Of a stretch of DNA of 64,000 nucleotides, positions 47,846 to 57,452 are shown piece by piece. Origin of the DNA: Acinetobacter kyonggiensis (lineage in GTDB: Bacteria; Pseudomonadota; Gammaproteobacteria; Pseudomonadales; Moraxellaceae); NCBI RefSeq assembly GCF_900107285.1, contig NZ_FNPK01000012.1, positions 35,609 to 99,608 on the forward strand. The letters are read 5' to 3'. The notes under the pieces are model-generated. The model ran no database searches. It was not told the DNA's origin and saw only the letters and a program-made list of their open reading frames with translations. How positions within the stretch are numbered: the stretch's first letter is position 1; every line of letters starts with the position of its first letter. Position numbers and translations under genes: made by a program.

Positions 47846-48474
47846 GATGAAATGCCCGCCAGAATTTTTTCTAATGACAGTGGGCCTGCATAATTTGAAA
47901 TAGAACTTACTGGACTTTTGGATTTAGACAGTCCTGATAATTCTCGTAGATGATTGATAGTTAAAACTTCCTGACCGAAAACTTCCTGAAGATGTGCAGC
48001 TAAGTATTGTTCATTTAGCCAATTTGAAATGACGTCTAATCCATGAATTGAGTGGTGTAATCCGGAACACAGTAAGGCCCTTACTTCGCTTAAAGCCTGG
48101 ATGGTGAATTCGTAGGAATTATTTTTCTCATAAGCTCTGAACTTAAATTCATTTTTATTCTTGTTGTAAAAATAGGCATAGATCCAGCTGAAATGACTAC
48201 TAAAAAAATAGAGATCCGGTTTATTAGTTGTCAGGAGCGGGATGTCGATATTCTGTTTAAAAGTAAAATCCAAATGATAGTTTTGCTGTTTTTCATTAAG
48301 CTGAAAAAATAAAGCTATCCAAACTTGGTAGGCATGCATACAGTTTGGGTAGCATATTAATTGCAGGTTTTTTGCAGGTACGCGGCAATTTGGTACGTTT
48401 TTCTTTTTTACAGACATATAGTGATGCTTCCCCATATTTGTGCCAAACGGCTGAAAATAAAACAATATATTCAT
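47842..48474 (-). CDS. Small first protein of the recombinase trio
   Basis: 210 residues or fewer, with no recognisable domain. It has two cysteines near residue 42-45 (ICYPNC), aromatic-rich middle strands (YFFSSHFSWIYAYFYN) and a helical C-terminus (LREVSGL-like LRELSGLSKSKS) that could bind DNA. The ATG at 48474 lacks a clear ribosome site; the ATG at 48417 (MSVKKKN), after a GGGGAAG, may be the true start. In position and size it would match the GmtX member if this is a gamma-mobile-trio. Confidence 0.6.
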   Translation of the reverse strand: MNILFYFQPFGTNMGKHHYMSVKKKNVPNCRVPAKNLQLICYPNCMHAYQVWIALFFQLNEKQQNYHLDFTFKQNIDIPLLTTNKPDLYFFSSHFSWIYAYFYNKNKNEFKFRAYEKNNSYEFTIQALSEVRALLCSGLHHSIHGLDVISNWLNEQYLAAHLQEVFGQEVLTINHLRELSGLSKSKSPVSSISNYAGPLSLEKILAGISS

Positions 48475-48649
48475 GTTTTTTTTAGTAGGGGAGCAATGGC
48501 TGAATATACCTTATATTGTGTTGTTAAATTATAAAAACCCTATATATAGTATTTCTGATTTTTTTTTTAATGGTAATTAAAGCCAAACAGAAATAATTTT
48601 TTAATAAGCATGTAGACAAATTTAACTTGATTAATAAAAGGAGCCGCAT

Positions 48650-48913
48650 ATGGAAATTAAACAACTGAAACAGATAGAAGTCGTTACAGATGTTGTATGT
48701 GATGTATGCAACCAATCAACGAAATTGGAGTTTGGAGCTTTATCGGCGCATTGGGGCTATGGTTCCAAGCATGACGGGGAAAGATATGAATTGCAGTTAT
48801 GTGAGAAATATTTTTTTTATGCACTGGCGACCTTAAAAAGAAAACATTTGGGTGAGCAGATTTTTGATGAAAATTTTGACCCCGTAACATTGGATGAGTT
48901 TGGGTTGAAATAA
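48650..48913 (+). CDS. Small hypothetical protein with a Cys pair
   Basis: 87 residues preceded by an excellent AAGGAG site 7 bp from the ATG, which supports real expression. CDVCNQST near residue 21 is a C-x2-C zinc-knuckle half, and a further Cys lies in LQLCEKYFFYAL. The rest reads like a compact alpha/beta protein. It is divergent from the recombinase trio and 150 bp upstream of cas1 on the same strand. I do not know its function; a link to CRISPR is unproven. Confidence 0.7.
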   Translation: MEIKQLKQIEVVTDVVCDVCNQSTKLEFGALSAHWGYGSKHDGERYELQLCEKYFFYALATLKRKHLGEQIFDENFDPVTLDEFGLK

Positions 48914-49065
48914 AATCTTTGTAACTCTTAATCACTTTGATTTCTGATAAGTTTTAAAAATCAAACGTAAAGAATACGGCGTCAATGTATGACGCCAAAC
49001 TCATAAAATTTGTTTAAATAATTATTGGAAAAGGATATTTTAACGATAACTTTCGTTCAAAATTG

Positions 49066-50037
49066 ATGACAAGAATGGAACAGCTTAATCCATCAGATTT
49101 AAAAGCAATATTACATTCCAAACGTGCCAATGTTTATTATCTTGAATATTGCCGTGTTATGCAAAAAGATGGCCGAGTTTTGTATTTGACTGAAGCCAAA
49201 AATGAAAATCAATACTGGAATATCCCGATCGCCAATACTACGGTCATCATGCTTGGTACAGGAACATCCATTACTCAAGCAGCTATGCGAATGCTGGCAA
49301 GTGCAGGTGTATTGGTTGGATTTTGTGGCGGTGGTGGTACACCACTTTTTATGGGCACAGAAATTGAGTGGATGACCCCGCAAAGCGAATATCGTCCTAC
49401 TGAATATATGCAAGGATGGATGCAGTTTTGGTTTGATGAAAACAAGCGTTTAAATGTTGCTAAACAATTTCAACAAGTGCGTATCGAATTTATCAAACAA
49501 ACTTGGACGAAAGACAGAGATTTAAAGGCTGAAGGATTTTATTTGGATGATCTAGATGTTCAAAATGCACTGGATGGATTTTCCCAAAAAATTTCGCATT
49601 TAAATAAAGTCGGGGATGTATTACTGGCTGAAGCCGCAATGACGAAGCAGTTGTATAAGATTGCACTGAAATGTACAGGCTTGAAAGATTTTAGTCGTAA
49701 CCCTGAACAGGGTGATTTAGCCAATGATTTTTTAAATCATGGCAATTATTTGGCCTACGGATTGGCAGCGACCACACTTTGGGTACTGGGTATTCCACAT
49801 GGTTTTGCTGTAATGCATGGTAAAACCCGTCGTGGTGCATTGGTGTTTGATGTCGCAGATTTAATTAAAGATGCTGTTGTTTTGCCATACGCATTTATTT
49901 GTGCCAAAGAAAAAATGACCGAGCAAGAATTTCGACAGCAGATCTTGCAGAAATTTACCGAGCATAAGTGTTTGGACTTTATGTTTGATCAAGTGAAGGC
50001 TGCGGCTTTGTCATCTGCGCATGGAGATGAGGCATGA
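49066..50037 (+). CDS. cas1: Cas1 integrase, type I-F
   Basis: Cas1 (about 323 residues) inserts new spacers at the array leader. The type I-F form is recognised by DLKAILHSKRANVYYLEYCR and GFCGGGGTPLF. Metal-binding residues can be placed in LLAEAAMTKQLY (Glu), GFAVMHGKTRRG (His) and LVFDVADLIKD (Asp). The ATG at 49066 is preferred; a TTG one codon earlier and an ATG at 49075 are alternatives, none with a strong ribosome site. Its stop overlaps the cas3 start (ATGA). First gene of a complete I-F operon. Confidence 0.95.
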   Translation: MTRMEQLNPSDLKAILHSKRANVYYLEYCRVMQKDGRVLYLTEAKNENQYWNIPIANTTVIMLGTGTSITQAAMRMLASAGVLVGFCGGGGTPLFMGTEIEWMTPQSEYRPTEYMQGWMQFWFDENKRLNVAKQFQQVRIEFIKQTWTKDRDLKAEGFYLDDLDVQNALDGFSQKISHLNKVGDVLLAEAAMTKQLYKIALKCTGLKDFSRNPEQGDLANDFLNHGNYLAYGLAATTLWVLGIPHGFAVMHGKTRRGALVFDVADLIKDAVVLPYAFICAKEKMTEQEFRQQILQKFTEHKCLDFMFDQVKAAALSSAHGDEA

Positions 50038-53000
50038 TCGTGACCTTTATTTCTCAATGTGAAAAAAAAGCAATATCACGTACCCATCGTGTGTTGGATG
50101 CCTTTGCAGATCGAATTGGAGATAACACTTGGCAAACCGTGATTACAGAAGAAGGTTTCATTGCCGTTAAGAAGCTGTTACGTAAGACTGTCACCAGAAA
50201 TACCGCAGTGAGTTGCCATTGGATTCGTGGGCGACGCAGAAGTGAATTGCTTTGGGTGGTGGGGAATCGTAATAAGTTTAATAGTGAAGGCATTGTGCCT
50301 GTGAATCGAACTGCAAAAAGTTTACAGCCATGGAAATCATCACATTTATGGCAGAATTTAGAACTTGTTGCTATTGCATCAGGAATAGCAGGCTTATTTC
50401 ATGATTTTGGAAAAGCCAATGATCTATTTCAAGCGAAACTCAATCCCGAAATTAAAACTGAAAAAGGTTATGAGCCGTACCGACACGAATGGATTTCATT
50501 AAAAATATTTGAAGCTTTTGTTGCCGATCAAAACGATCAACAATGGTTAGCACAATTAGGAAATTTACAGTCTTCTGATGAAAATAAATGGTTAGAAAAA
50601 TTAGTAAAAATGCAGTCAAGATCAAAACTTGGAGATATATTTTCCCATTTACCACAATTTGCACAATTGGTTGCGTGGCTCATCGTTAGTCATCATCGTT
50701 TACCCATTTATCCTTTTTTTGAAGATCAACCACCTGTGCTTAATATCAATAAGTCAGGTTCATTACAATATGCAGATTTATCCCAATATTGGTTGTCTGA
50801 ATGCGATGTGAAATGGAATTCTCCTAATTGTATTAAATATGAATGGTCGCAAGCAGAAATAGATAAAAATTGGACATTTAGTTTTGGTCTACCTGTTCGT
50901 AGTCAAGAATGGCGTTTGAAAGCACAATTACTTTCAAAAAGAGGCTGTAACCAGATTAGTCAAATTCAGCAATTGAATTGGTTAAATGATCCTTTAACTA
51001 TGCATTTATCGCGTTTAATGTTGATGATGACTGATCATTGGTATTCTGCTCAAGATGCAAGGGGAGAGTTACAAGATCAAAGCTATCAAGCGTATGCTAA
51101 TACAGATAGTGAGCGAAAATTAAAACAAAAATTAGATGAACATAATTTAGCAGTCGGTTTTTATGCATATATTTACAGTCGTAAACTTCCACAATTCATT
51201 GCTGAATTACCTGAATTAGGAGTAAATCAAATATTGGATCGGGGTTTTGAAAATGCTGATCCACAGTTGAGTGAATGGCAAGATAAAGCAGTCAAACTTT
51301 GCAAAAAATTGAATATACGCAGTAATGAGTGTGGTTTCTTTGGCATTAATATGGCGAGTACAGGAAAGGGCAAGACAATTGCGAATGCTCGTATTATGTA
51401 TGCTTTATCTGATATTGAAAAAGGAACTCGCTTTAGTATTGCTTTAGGTCTTAGAACGCTTACAACGCAAACAGGCGATGCACTTAAACAAAACCTTAAG
51501 TTGGATGAAAGTGATATTGCAACCATTATTGGTTCAAGTGCAATCCAACGTATACAAAAGGCAATGCAACAAGATAAAGGTACACAAAAACAAGAGCAGT
51601 TATTAGTAGATTTAGAAAAAAATGAATTTGCCATGCGTGGTAGTGAGAGTTTAGAAGACACAGAAGATTGTTTTGATGTTGATTATCCTAATATAGAACC
51701 TGATAGCTTATTAAAAACATGGTTTAGTAAAGATCCCAAAATTCAAAAATTATTACATGCGCCTATTTTGGTCAGTACCATTGATTATTTAATTCCCGCT
51801 ACTGAAAGTTTAAGAGGCGGGCGTCAAATAGCACCGATTTTACGATTACTAAGTTCCGATTTAATTTTAGATGAGCCTGATGAGTTTGGACTTGATAATT
51901 TACCTGCACTTTCTCGTTTGGTGAATTGGGCAGGGATGTTAGGTGCTAAAGTTTTATTATCCAGTGCGACAATTCCACCGGCTATGGCTTTTGCATTGTA
52001 TGAGTCCTATGTATCGGGTCGGCAAAAATATCAACAAGCGATGCTAGGACATCAGCAAAAAAAACCGATTGTATGTGCTTGGTTTGATGAGTTTGCTGTA
52101 AAAGATATAGAAGCTTCAAATGTGGCTGAATTTTGTAAGCACCATGTTCTCTACGTCAATGATCGAATAAAAAAACTTAGAGAAGATGAAAATAAATTAA
52201 GAAAAGCCAAAATATTAGATATTCAACAAGGTCAGAGTATTCAAGAAAAAGTAGTCAATACATTACTAAAGGGAATTGCTGAAGCACATGCTTATCATCA
52301 TCAATCGAATGAAAAAGGTATCGAAATCTCTTTAGGTGTCATTCGTTTTGCCAATATTAATCCGCTTGTTCAGGTTGCCCAATATTTATTGACTCAGCCT
52401 ATTGATGATCAAACTATGCTTCATTACTGTGTTTATCATAGTAAATTTACCTTGGCACAACGCTCTTTTATTGAAGAAAAATTAGATAGAATTTTAAATC
52501 GAAAAACTGCAGATAAAATTTGGACACAACCTGAAATTTCGAGTGCAATCAATCAATACCCAAACATTAAAAGACATATTTTTATTGTATTAGCGACATC
52601 TGTCTGTGAAGTTGGGCGAGACCACGACTATGATTGGGCAATTGCTGAACCAAGCTCTATGCGTTCATTGGTGCAGTTAGCGGGGCGTATTCAAAGACAT
52701 CGCAAGCAAAATGTTATGAAAGAAAATTTATTTATTCTGAATCAAAATATTCGTGCTTTACAAAATAATAAAGTTGCATTTACCAAACCTGGTTTTGAAG
52801 GCAATGATAAAAGCGGTCGTAACTTGAATGAAAACAAGGAAATCCGAACTTTACTTGCAATAGAACAGTACCAATATATTAATGCCGTTCCGAGTATTTG
52901 TTTTATCAAACCACCATCAAAAGCAGAGCTTCCAGTTTTTAATGATTTGGTTACGCTTGAGCAAACTGCATATACCATGACTTTATTGGGTGCACGTGAT

Positions 53001-53396
53001 GAGGATAATCATGCAAGATTATGGTGGTGTAATGCTCTGTCTTGGAGTGGTGAATTACAAAGACGTCAGCCATTTCGAAAATCTCAAGCTGAAAAGAGTT
53101 TGTATCTTCTTCCGAATAGCGCGGGAAAAATGCAATGGAATAGCTACGATGAAAAAACCTATACATTTTCTATTGTTGATGAAATTCGAAGTTTTAAAAA
53201 ATTAACTTTTCACCAAAATAGTCAAATGTGGTTTGGTGCAGATGAAAATCAACGTTATCAAGAAATTGAAGATATTTTAGAAAGCTCACAAAGGCAAGTT
53301 GTTCTAAATTATGGTGAAGTGTCACTGTTAGATGATGCAAATATTCAATATTACTATCACCCTTTTTTAGGTGTGTTTTTAGATAAAAAATTATAG
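50034..53396 (+). CDS. cas3: Cas2-Cas3 fusion nuclease-helicase, type I-F
   Basis: 1120 residues in the I-F order. An N-terminal Cas2-like domain (~1-90) pairs with Cas1. An HD nuclease (LFHDFGKANDLF, ~122) cuts single-stranded target DNA. The SF2 helicase has STGKGKTIANARI (~440), LILDEPDEF (~611) and a late motif RSLVQLAGRIQRHR (~880). A C-terminal domain completes the usual length. No broken motif was seen, so interference and adaptation both look intact. Confidence 0.95.
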   Translation: MIVTFISQCEKKAISRTHRVLDAFADRIGDNTWQTVITEEGFIAVKKLLRKTVTRNTAVSCHWIRGRRRSELLWVVGNRNKFNSEGIVPVNRTAKSLQPWKSSHLWQNLELVAIASGIAGLFHDFGKANDLFQAKLNPEIKTEKGYEPYRHEWISLKIFEAFVADQNDQQWLAQLGNLQSSDENKWLEKLVKMQSRSKLGDIFSHLPQFAQLVAWLIVSHHRLPIYPFFEDQPPVLNINKSGSLQYADLSQYWLSECDVKWNSPNCIKYEWSQAEIDKNWTFSFGLPVRSQEWRLKAQLLSKRGCNQISQIQQLNWLNDPLTMHLSRLMLMMTDHWYSAQDARGELQDQSYQAYANTDSERKLKQKLDEHNLAVGFYAYIYSRKLPQFIAELPELGVNQILDRGFENADPQLSEWQDKAVKLCKKLNIRSNECGFFGINMASTGKGKTIANARIMYALSDIEKGTRFSIALGLRTLTTQTGDALKQNLKLDESDIATIIGSSAIQRIQKAMQQDKGTQKQEQLLVDLEKNEFAMRGSESLEDTEDCFDVDYPNIEPDSLLKTWFSKDPKIQKLLHAPILVSTIDYLIPATESLRGGRQIAPILRLLSSDLILDEPDEFGLDNLPALSRLVNWAGMLGAKVLLSSATIPPAMAFALYESYVSGRQKYQQAMLGHQQKKPIVCAWFDEFAVKDIEASNVAEFCKHHVLYVNDRIKKLREDENKLRKAKILDIQQGQSIQEKVVNTLLKGIAEAHAYHHQSNEKGIEISLGVIRFANINPLVQVAQYLLTQPIDDQTMLHYCVYHSKFTLAQRSFIEEKLDRILNRKTADKIWTQPEISSAINQYPNIKRHIFIVLATSVCEVGRDHDYDWAIAEPSSMRSLVQLAGRIQRHRKQNVMKENLFILNQNIRALQNNKVAFTKPGFEGNDKSGRNLNENKEIRTLLAIEQYQYINAVPSICFIKPPSKAELPVFNDLVTLEQTAYTMTLLGARDEDNHARLWWCNALSWSGELQRRQPFRKSQAEKSLYLLPNSAGKMQWNSYDEKTYTFSIVDEIRSFKKLTFHQNSQMWFGADENQRYQEIEDILESSQRQVVLNYGEVSLLDDANIQYYYHPFLGVFLDKKL

Positions 53397-53405
53397 GAGA
53401 TTATA

Positions 53406-54674
53406 ATGAATGTTGATGTGGTACATGCCAGTATTGAAAGTTTTTTAAGGCAACGTATAGATAAAAAAGTAGAAGCTGAGCGAAAAAAGTTGAAAGAAGC
53501 ATTTACAGATGAGCATTTATCCAAGATTCATAGTGACCATGAAATTGTATCTTGGATGAATTATATTGCTGAAAATGCGAGTAAGGTCAGTTTGAATGTC
53601 AGTCATGTCGCAAAACTCACACATTCTAGTAATAAAGCCATTAATTTAGTCGACTCTATTCCACAACAAAAACATCACTACTTGCTGACGACACAAACTG
53701 CAAATGTCGATGAAGTAGATAGTGCATACACGGATGCAAGTTATGCACCTGTTGCTGAATTTCTAAGTTTTAATGTTATAGATTCGGGGAAAAATTTAGG
53801 GCAATTTTTAGCAGAAAATGAAATTTATTTAAGTAAAATTTCAGATAATCCTGAGGTGCGAAAACAATGGAAAACTCAAATTTCTGAAGCCTATGTGGCT
53901 AAAAAATTAAGTAGTCACGTATTGGCTAAACAAGTCTATATTCCTGTGAATCATAGCTATCATGTTATTTCACCTGTTAAATCAAGTGCTTTAGCACATA
54001 AAATTTTTGAAAAAATTTCACTAAGTCGTTCTAAAGACACACCTGTTAATCAAGCCAGAAAGCAGAATGTTAGCTATGACGGTATTTATACATTTTTTCC
54101 TAAAACTGCTTTTTTAAGCGTGACGAAAAGTAATCATCAAAATGCATCCAAATTAAATGGTACACGTCGGGGAGGTTTATATTTTTTCCAAGCAAATCCG
54201 CCACAATGGAAGAAAGATTCTTTACCACCTCAGACAATGGCACAATTTTTAGCACGTTGCCGTACAAGTAATAGCTTAGAAATATTCAAAGAGATTAAAC
54301 GCTTATTTTATGTGATGAAAAAAGAAAACCTGAGTATTAATTTAAATCGTAGAAATATTTTAACAGAATTGGTCGAATCACTTGCGGATGAAGTCATTCA
54401 TCAAGTTTTATGGATACAGCAAAGTTATACCAAAGGTTGGTCGAATGATATGGAAATTGAACCTTATTTACGTTCATTTTTAGATCCTATTGAAAATAAT
54501 CAACATGAAGATAAAGAATATATCGATGAATTTACAGAACAAGTTGCTAAATGGATTAATAAAAATATGGGGGAAAAATATGAGCGTAGAGAATTAAAAG
54601 CCATTTGGTTTAATACTTTACATCCTATTTTAAAAGATTTTCATGCGGTATTAACAGTGGAATCAGCCGAATGA
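53406..54674 (+). CDS. csy1: Csy1 (Cas8f) large subunit of the I-F Cascade
   Basis: 422 residues, the normal length for Csy1/Cas8f, which recognises the PAM and holds the 5' end of the crRNA with Csy2. Family-typical segments are NASKLNGTRRGGLYFF and the C-terminal EIEPYLRSFLDP. It starts 9 bp after cas3 behind an AGGAG-like site and overlaps csy2 by 4 bp. Confidence 0.93.
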   Translation: MNVDVVHASIESFLRQRIDKKVEAERKKLKEAFTDEHLSKIHSDHEIVSWMNYIAENASKVSLNVSHVAKLTHSSNKAINLVDSIPQQKHHYLLTTQTANVDEVDSAYTDASYAPVAEFLSFNVIDSGKNLGQFLAENEIYLSKISDNPEVRKQWKTQISEAYVAKKLSSHVLAKQVYIPVNHSYHVISPVKSSALAHKIFEKISLSRSKDTPVNQARKQNVSYDGIYTFFPKTAFLSVTKSNHQNASKLNGTRRGGLYFFQANPPQWKKDSLPPQTMAQFLARCRTSNSLEIFKEIKRLFYVMKKENLSINLNRRNILTELVESLADEVIHQVLWIQQSYTKGWSNDMEIEPYLRSFLDPIENNQHEDKEYIDEFTEQVAKWINKNMGEKYERRELKAIWFNTLHPILKDFHAVLTVESAE

Positions 54675-55660
54675 CTTCATATATTTTATTAGAAAAAATT
54701 AGAGTTGAAGATGCAAATTGTATTGCAGGTTTTACATATGGTTTTCCTGCAATCACAGGATTTTTAGGCTTTACCCATGTACTTTCTCGTAAATTTAATG
54801 CTGAGTTCGGCATAGAAATTATAGGTTGTGCGATTTTTAGCCATGATTTTACCTTACATACTAATGAACAATATGATGTTCATTTTATTCAAAGTAAACG
54901 TCCCCCTGTAACTTTACAAGGTCAGAAATATCGTGCTGAGGCTAATAAAACACCACCAATTATTGAAGAAGGAAAAATGGATTTAACAGTTTCCTTACTT
55001 TTGCAATGTAAACAGGTGTTATCAGGTGCAGATGAACAGAAAAATATTTATAAAAATTCTCTGAAAAAATGGGTTTATCAAGCACGTTTAGCAGGTGGAA
55101 GTATTCCAAATATTAAAAATATTAGTTTTTGGACAGAAGAATCAAACATAAACAAATTAAAAAGAAAACTTCTGCCTAGTTTTGTATTGCTTGATGCAAC
55201 ATCCGCTTTAGAAAAGCATGTCGAACAATCGAAAATAAATCATCCAAATTCAGATTTTTTTGATTTATGGACAGATTTTTTTGCCTATAAAGCTGAATCC
55301 AAAATTGATGAAGATCAGCAAACTGTGCAATGGGTGCGTAAGGATAAGCCAAATCCGAGAGATTGGTTTGTGCCATTGATGATTGGTTTTAAAGGGATTA
55401 GTCCATTGTATAACGGACAGGATGTGGAACATCATCGCGATCCACAATATCCATTTAGATTTGTTGAGTCTGTGCATAGTATTGGTGAATGGCGTAGTAC
55501 ACATAGAATACAAAATTTATCTGATTTGATTTGGACATATCACATCGAGGATGAATGGTATTTATGCCAACAGAATCAACAGTTTCAAACTGAGATAGAA
55601 CCTATTGAACAACTACAACCAGCATCAAATAATGATGGTGCATTTAACTATGATTTTTAA
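54671..55660 (+). CDS. csy2: Csy2 (Cas5f) subunit
   Basis: 329 residues. A RAMP-fold protein recognised by IRVEDANCIAGFTYGFPAITGFLGF at the N-terminus (quoted in two parts: IRVEDANCI and FPAITGFLGF) and by GFKGISPLY and FRFVESVHSIGEWRS later. Csy2 binds Csy1 and the crRNA 5' handle. It overlaps csy1 by 4 bp and lies 36 bp before csy3. Confidence 0.93.
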   Translation: MTSYILLEKIRVEDANCIAGFTYGFPAITGFLGFTHVLSRKFNAEFGIEIIGCAIFSHDFTLHTNEQYDVHFIQSKRPPVTLQGQKYRAEANKTPPIIEEGKMDLTVSLLLQCKQVLSGADEQKNIYKNSLKKWVYQARLAGGSIPNIKNISFWTEESNINKLKRKLLPSFVLLDATSALEKHVEQSKINHPNSDFFDLWTDFFAYKAESKIDEDQQTVQWVRKDKPNPRDWFVPLMIGFKGISPLYNGQDVEHHRDPQYPFRFVESVHSIGEWRSTHRIQNLSDLIWTYHIEDEWYLCQQNQQFQTEIEPIEQLQPASNNDGAFNYDF

Positions 55661-55696
55661 ACACTCTTTCTAATTAATTGAAAAGGAAAAAATAAA

Positions 55697-56719
55697 ATGG
55701 CGAAGAAACCTAAAGTAGCAACTGATAGTGCAAAAGTTCCAAGCGTACTTGCATTTAATCGTAAAATTGAGCCTTCTGATGCATTAATGCAATCAGGTTT
55801 GTGGTCAGAGCGTGCGAATCCGACTGCATGGAAAAATATTGATTTGCATGAAAAACGTAATCGGGGTACAAAAAGTCAATATGGTGTTGATGACGCGGAA
55901 AAAACAGATCCAAATTTAGTCTGGGGCGATGATGCGCGTCTACCATTTGAAGCAGATACCTTAAAAGTTTTCTTTACAGTGAAGTTTTTAGGTAATATTG
56001 CTGAGCCTACTACGCATAATCGACCTGAGTTTGAAGTCAAATTAAAAGAAAAATTCTCAACTTATCAAAAAAATATTGGATTTTTAACATTAGCAAAACG
56101 TTACGTTCAAAACTTAGTGAATGCGCGTTTTTTATGGCGTAATCGACTAGGTGCAGAAAAAATAACAGTTGAAATTAAAAATACTGAAACTTGTCAGATT
56201 TGGAGTTTTGATGATGCATATCAATACTCATTAAATAACTTTGATGAAATTACTGATAAACAAGTTATCGAGATTGCGGAATTAGTTGCTAAAAGCTTTA
56301 GTGAGGATGATTATTTATTACTAGAGGTAACTGTATTTGCTAGAGTTGGGCAAGGACAGCATATTTTCCCATCTCAAGAGATGGTTATGGATACACCTAA
56401 AGGGCAAAAGTCTAAATACTTATATCAAGTTAAAACTAATCAAGGTATGTGTGCAGGTATTCATTCTGAGAAAATTGGTAATGCCATTCGAACGATTGAT
56501 AATTGGTACACAATAGAAAATATTGAATCAGTAAAAGCACCTATTGCAGTTGAACCATATGGCTCAGTACCAAATCGTGGGCAGGCATATCGTATTAGTA
56601 AAACCGATTTTTATACACTACTGATTAACTGGTTAGAAAACGAAGATATTTCTGAAGATGACCAACATTTTGTTGTTGCAAATTTAATCCGTGGCGGTGT
56701 ATTTGGTGGAAATGATTAA
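55697..56719 (+). CDS. csy3: Csy3 (Cas7f) backbone subunit
   Basis: 340 residues, normal for Csy3/Cas7f, of which six copies line the crRNA spacer. Family segments: PSVLAFNRKIEPSDALM, RFLWRNRLGAEKI, ARVGQGQHIFPSQE and ENIESVKAPIAVEPYGS. A strong AAAAGGAAAAAATAA leader precedes the ATG, consistent with the need for high copy number. csy4 starts 2 bp after its stop. Confidence 0.95.
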   Translation: MAKKPKVATDSAKVPSVLAFNRKIEPSDALMQSGLWSERANPTAWKNIDLHEKRNRGTKSQYGVDDAEKTDPNLVWGDDARLPFEADTLKVFFTVKFLGNIAEPTTHNRPEFEVKLKEKFSTYQKNIGFLTLAKRYVQNLVNARFLWRNRLGAEKITVEIKNTETCQIWSFDDAYQYSLNNFDEITDKQVIEIAELVAKSFSEDDYLLLEVTVFARVGQGQHIFPSQEMVMDTPKGQKSKYLYQVKTNQGMCAGIHSEKIGNAIRTIDNWYTIENIESVKAPIAVEPYGSVPNRGQAYRISKTDFYTLLINWLENEDISEDDQHFVVANLIRGGVFGGND

Positions 56720-56721
56720 TT

Positions 56722-57321
56722 ATGAAATTTTATCAGGAAATTACCTTGATTGATCAAGCTGAAATTTCCCCATATTTCATTTGGTCTAAACTTTATGCCC
56801 AGTTGCATATTGCCTTAGCGGAACATAAAAATGCTAATGAAAAAGGAAATATTGGGATAAGTTTCCCCAAATATATTTATGAGGATGGTGATGAGGCTAA
56901 AAAATCAAAAGTGCATTTGGGCGATAAACTTCGTATCTTTGCTGAAGATCAAGCAGCTTTAGAAAACCTAAATATGTTTCAGTGGTTAGAGCGTTTAACT
57001 GATTACGTTCATATTACGTCTATACGTGAAGTACCTGAAAATATTAAGGGTTATGCAACATATAGCCGTAAGCAAGTGAAAACCAATGCTGAGCGTTTGG
57101 CGCGTCATCGTGTAAAGCGTGGCGATATTGGTTTTGATGAAGCATTGGCGCGATATAGCAATGTAGTTACCACTACAGATTTACCTTATATCCAAATGAA
57201 AAGTTTAACATCTGACAAAAGTTTTAAGCTTTTCATAGAAAAGAAAAATGCTAATCAATCTGAGACTCAGGTTTTTAGTACCTATGGTTTAAGTTCGGAA
57301 TCATCAGTACCCGAATTTTAA
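56722..57321 (+). CDS. cas6f: Csy4 (Cas6f) crRNA endoribonuclease
   Basis: 199 residues. Csy4 cuts the repeat hairpin of the pre-crRNA and stays bound to the 3' hairpin. The catalytic histidine is H29 in KLYAQLHIAL, the same position as in the Pseudomonas enzyme. An Arg/Lys-rich helix (SRKQVKTNAERLARHRVKRG, about residues 111-130) provides hairpin recognition. Its substrate, the array whose repeat holds a CTGCC/GGCAG stem, begins 131 bp downstream. Confidence 0.95.
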   Translation: MKFYQEITLIDQAEISPYFIWSKLYAQLHIALAEHKNANEKGNIGISFPKYIYEDGDEAKKSKVHLGDKLRIFAEDQAALENLNMFQWLERLTDYVHITSIREVPENIKGYATYSRKQVKTNAERLARHRVKRGDIGFDEALARYSNVVTTTDLPYIQMKSLTSDKSFKLFIEKKNANQSETQVFSTYGLSSESSVPEF

Positions 57322-57452
57322 CCCAATATTTTTTCACTCTTTAACAGCTTAATAAAATCAATAGGTTATGACAGTGAGTAAAAACTTTGGTCTTTTATTA
57401 GATTTTGGTCTTAACTTGCTGTTATAACTTTATTTTTTTCTTTAAAATTACT
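57322..57452 (+). promoter_or_regulatory. CRISPR leader
   Basis: This AT-rich 131 bp between cas6f and the first repeat ends in a T-rich tract (ACTTTATTTTTTTCTTTAAA). It must hold the array promoter and the adaptation signals. Repeats are perfect at this end and decay at the far end, which confirms this is the leader side. Confidence 0.75.
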
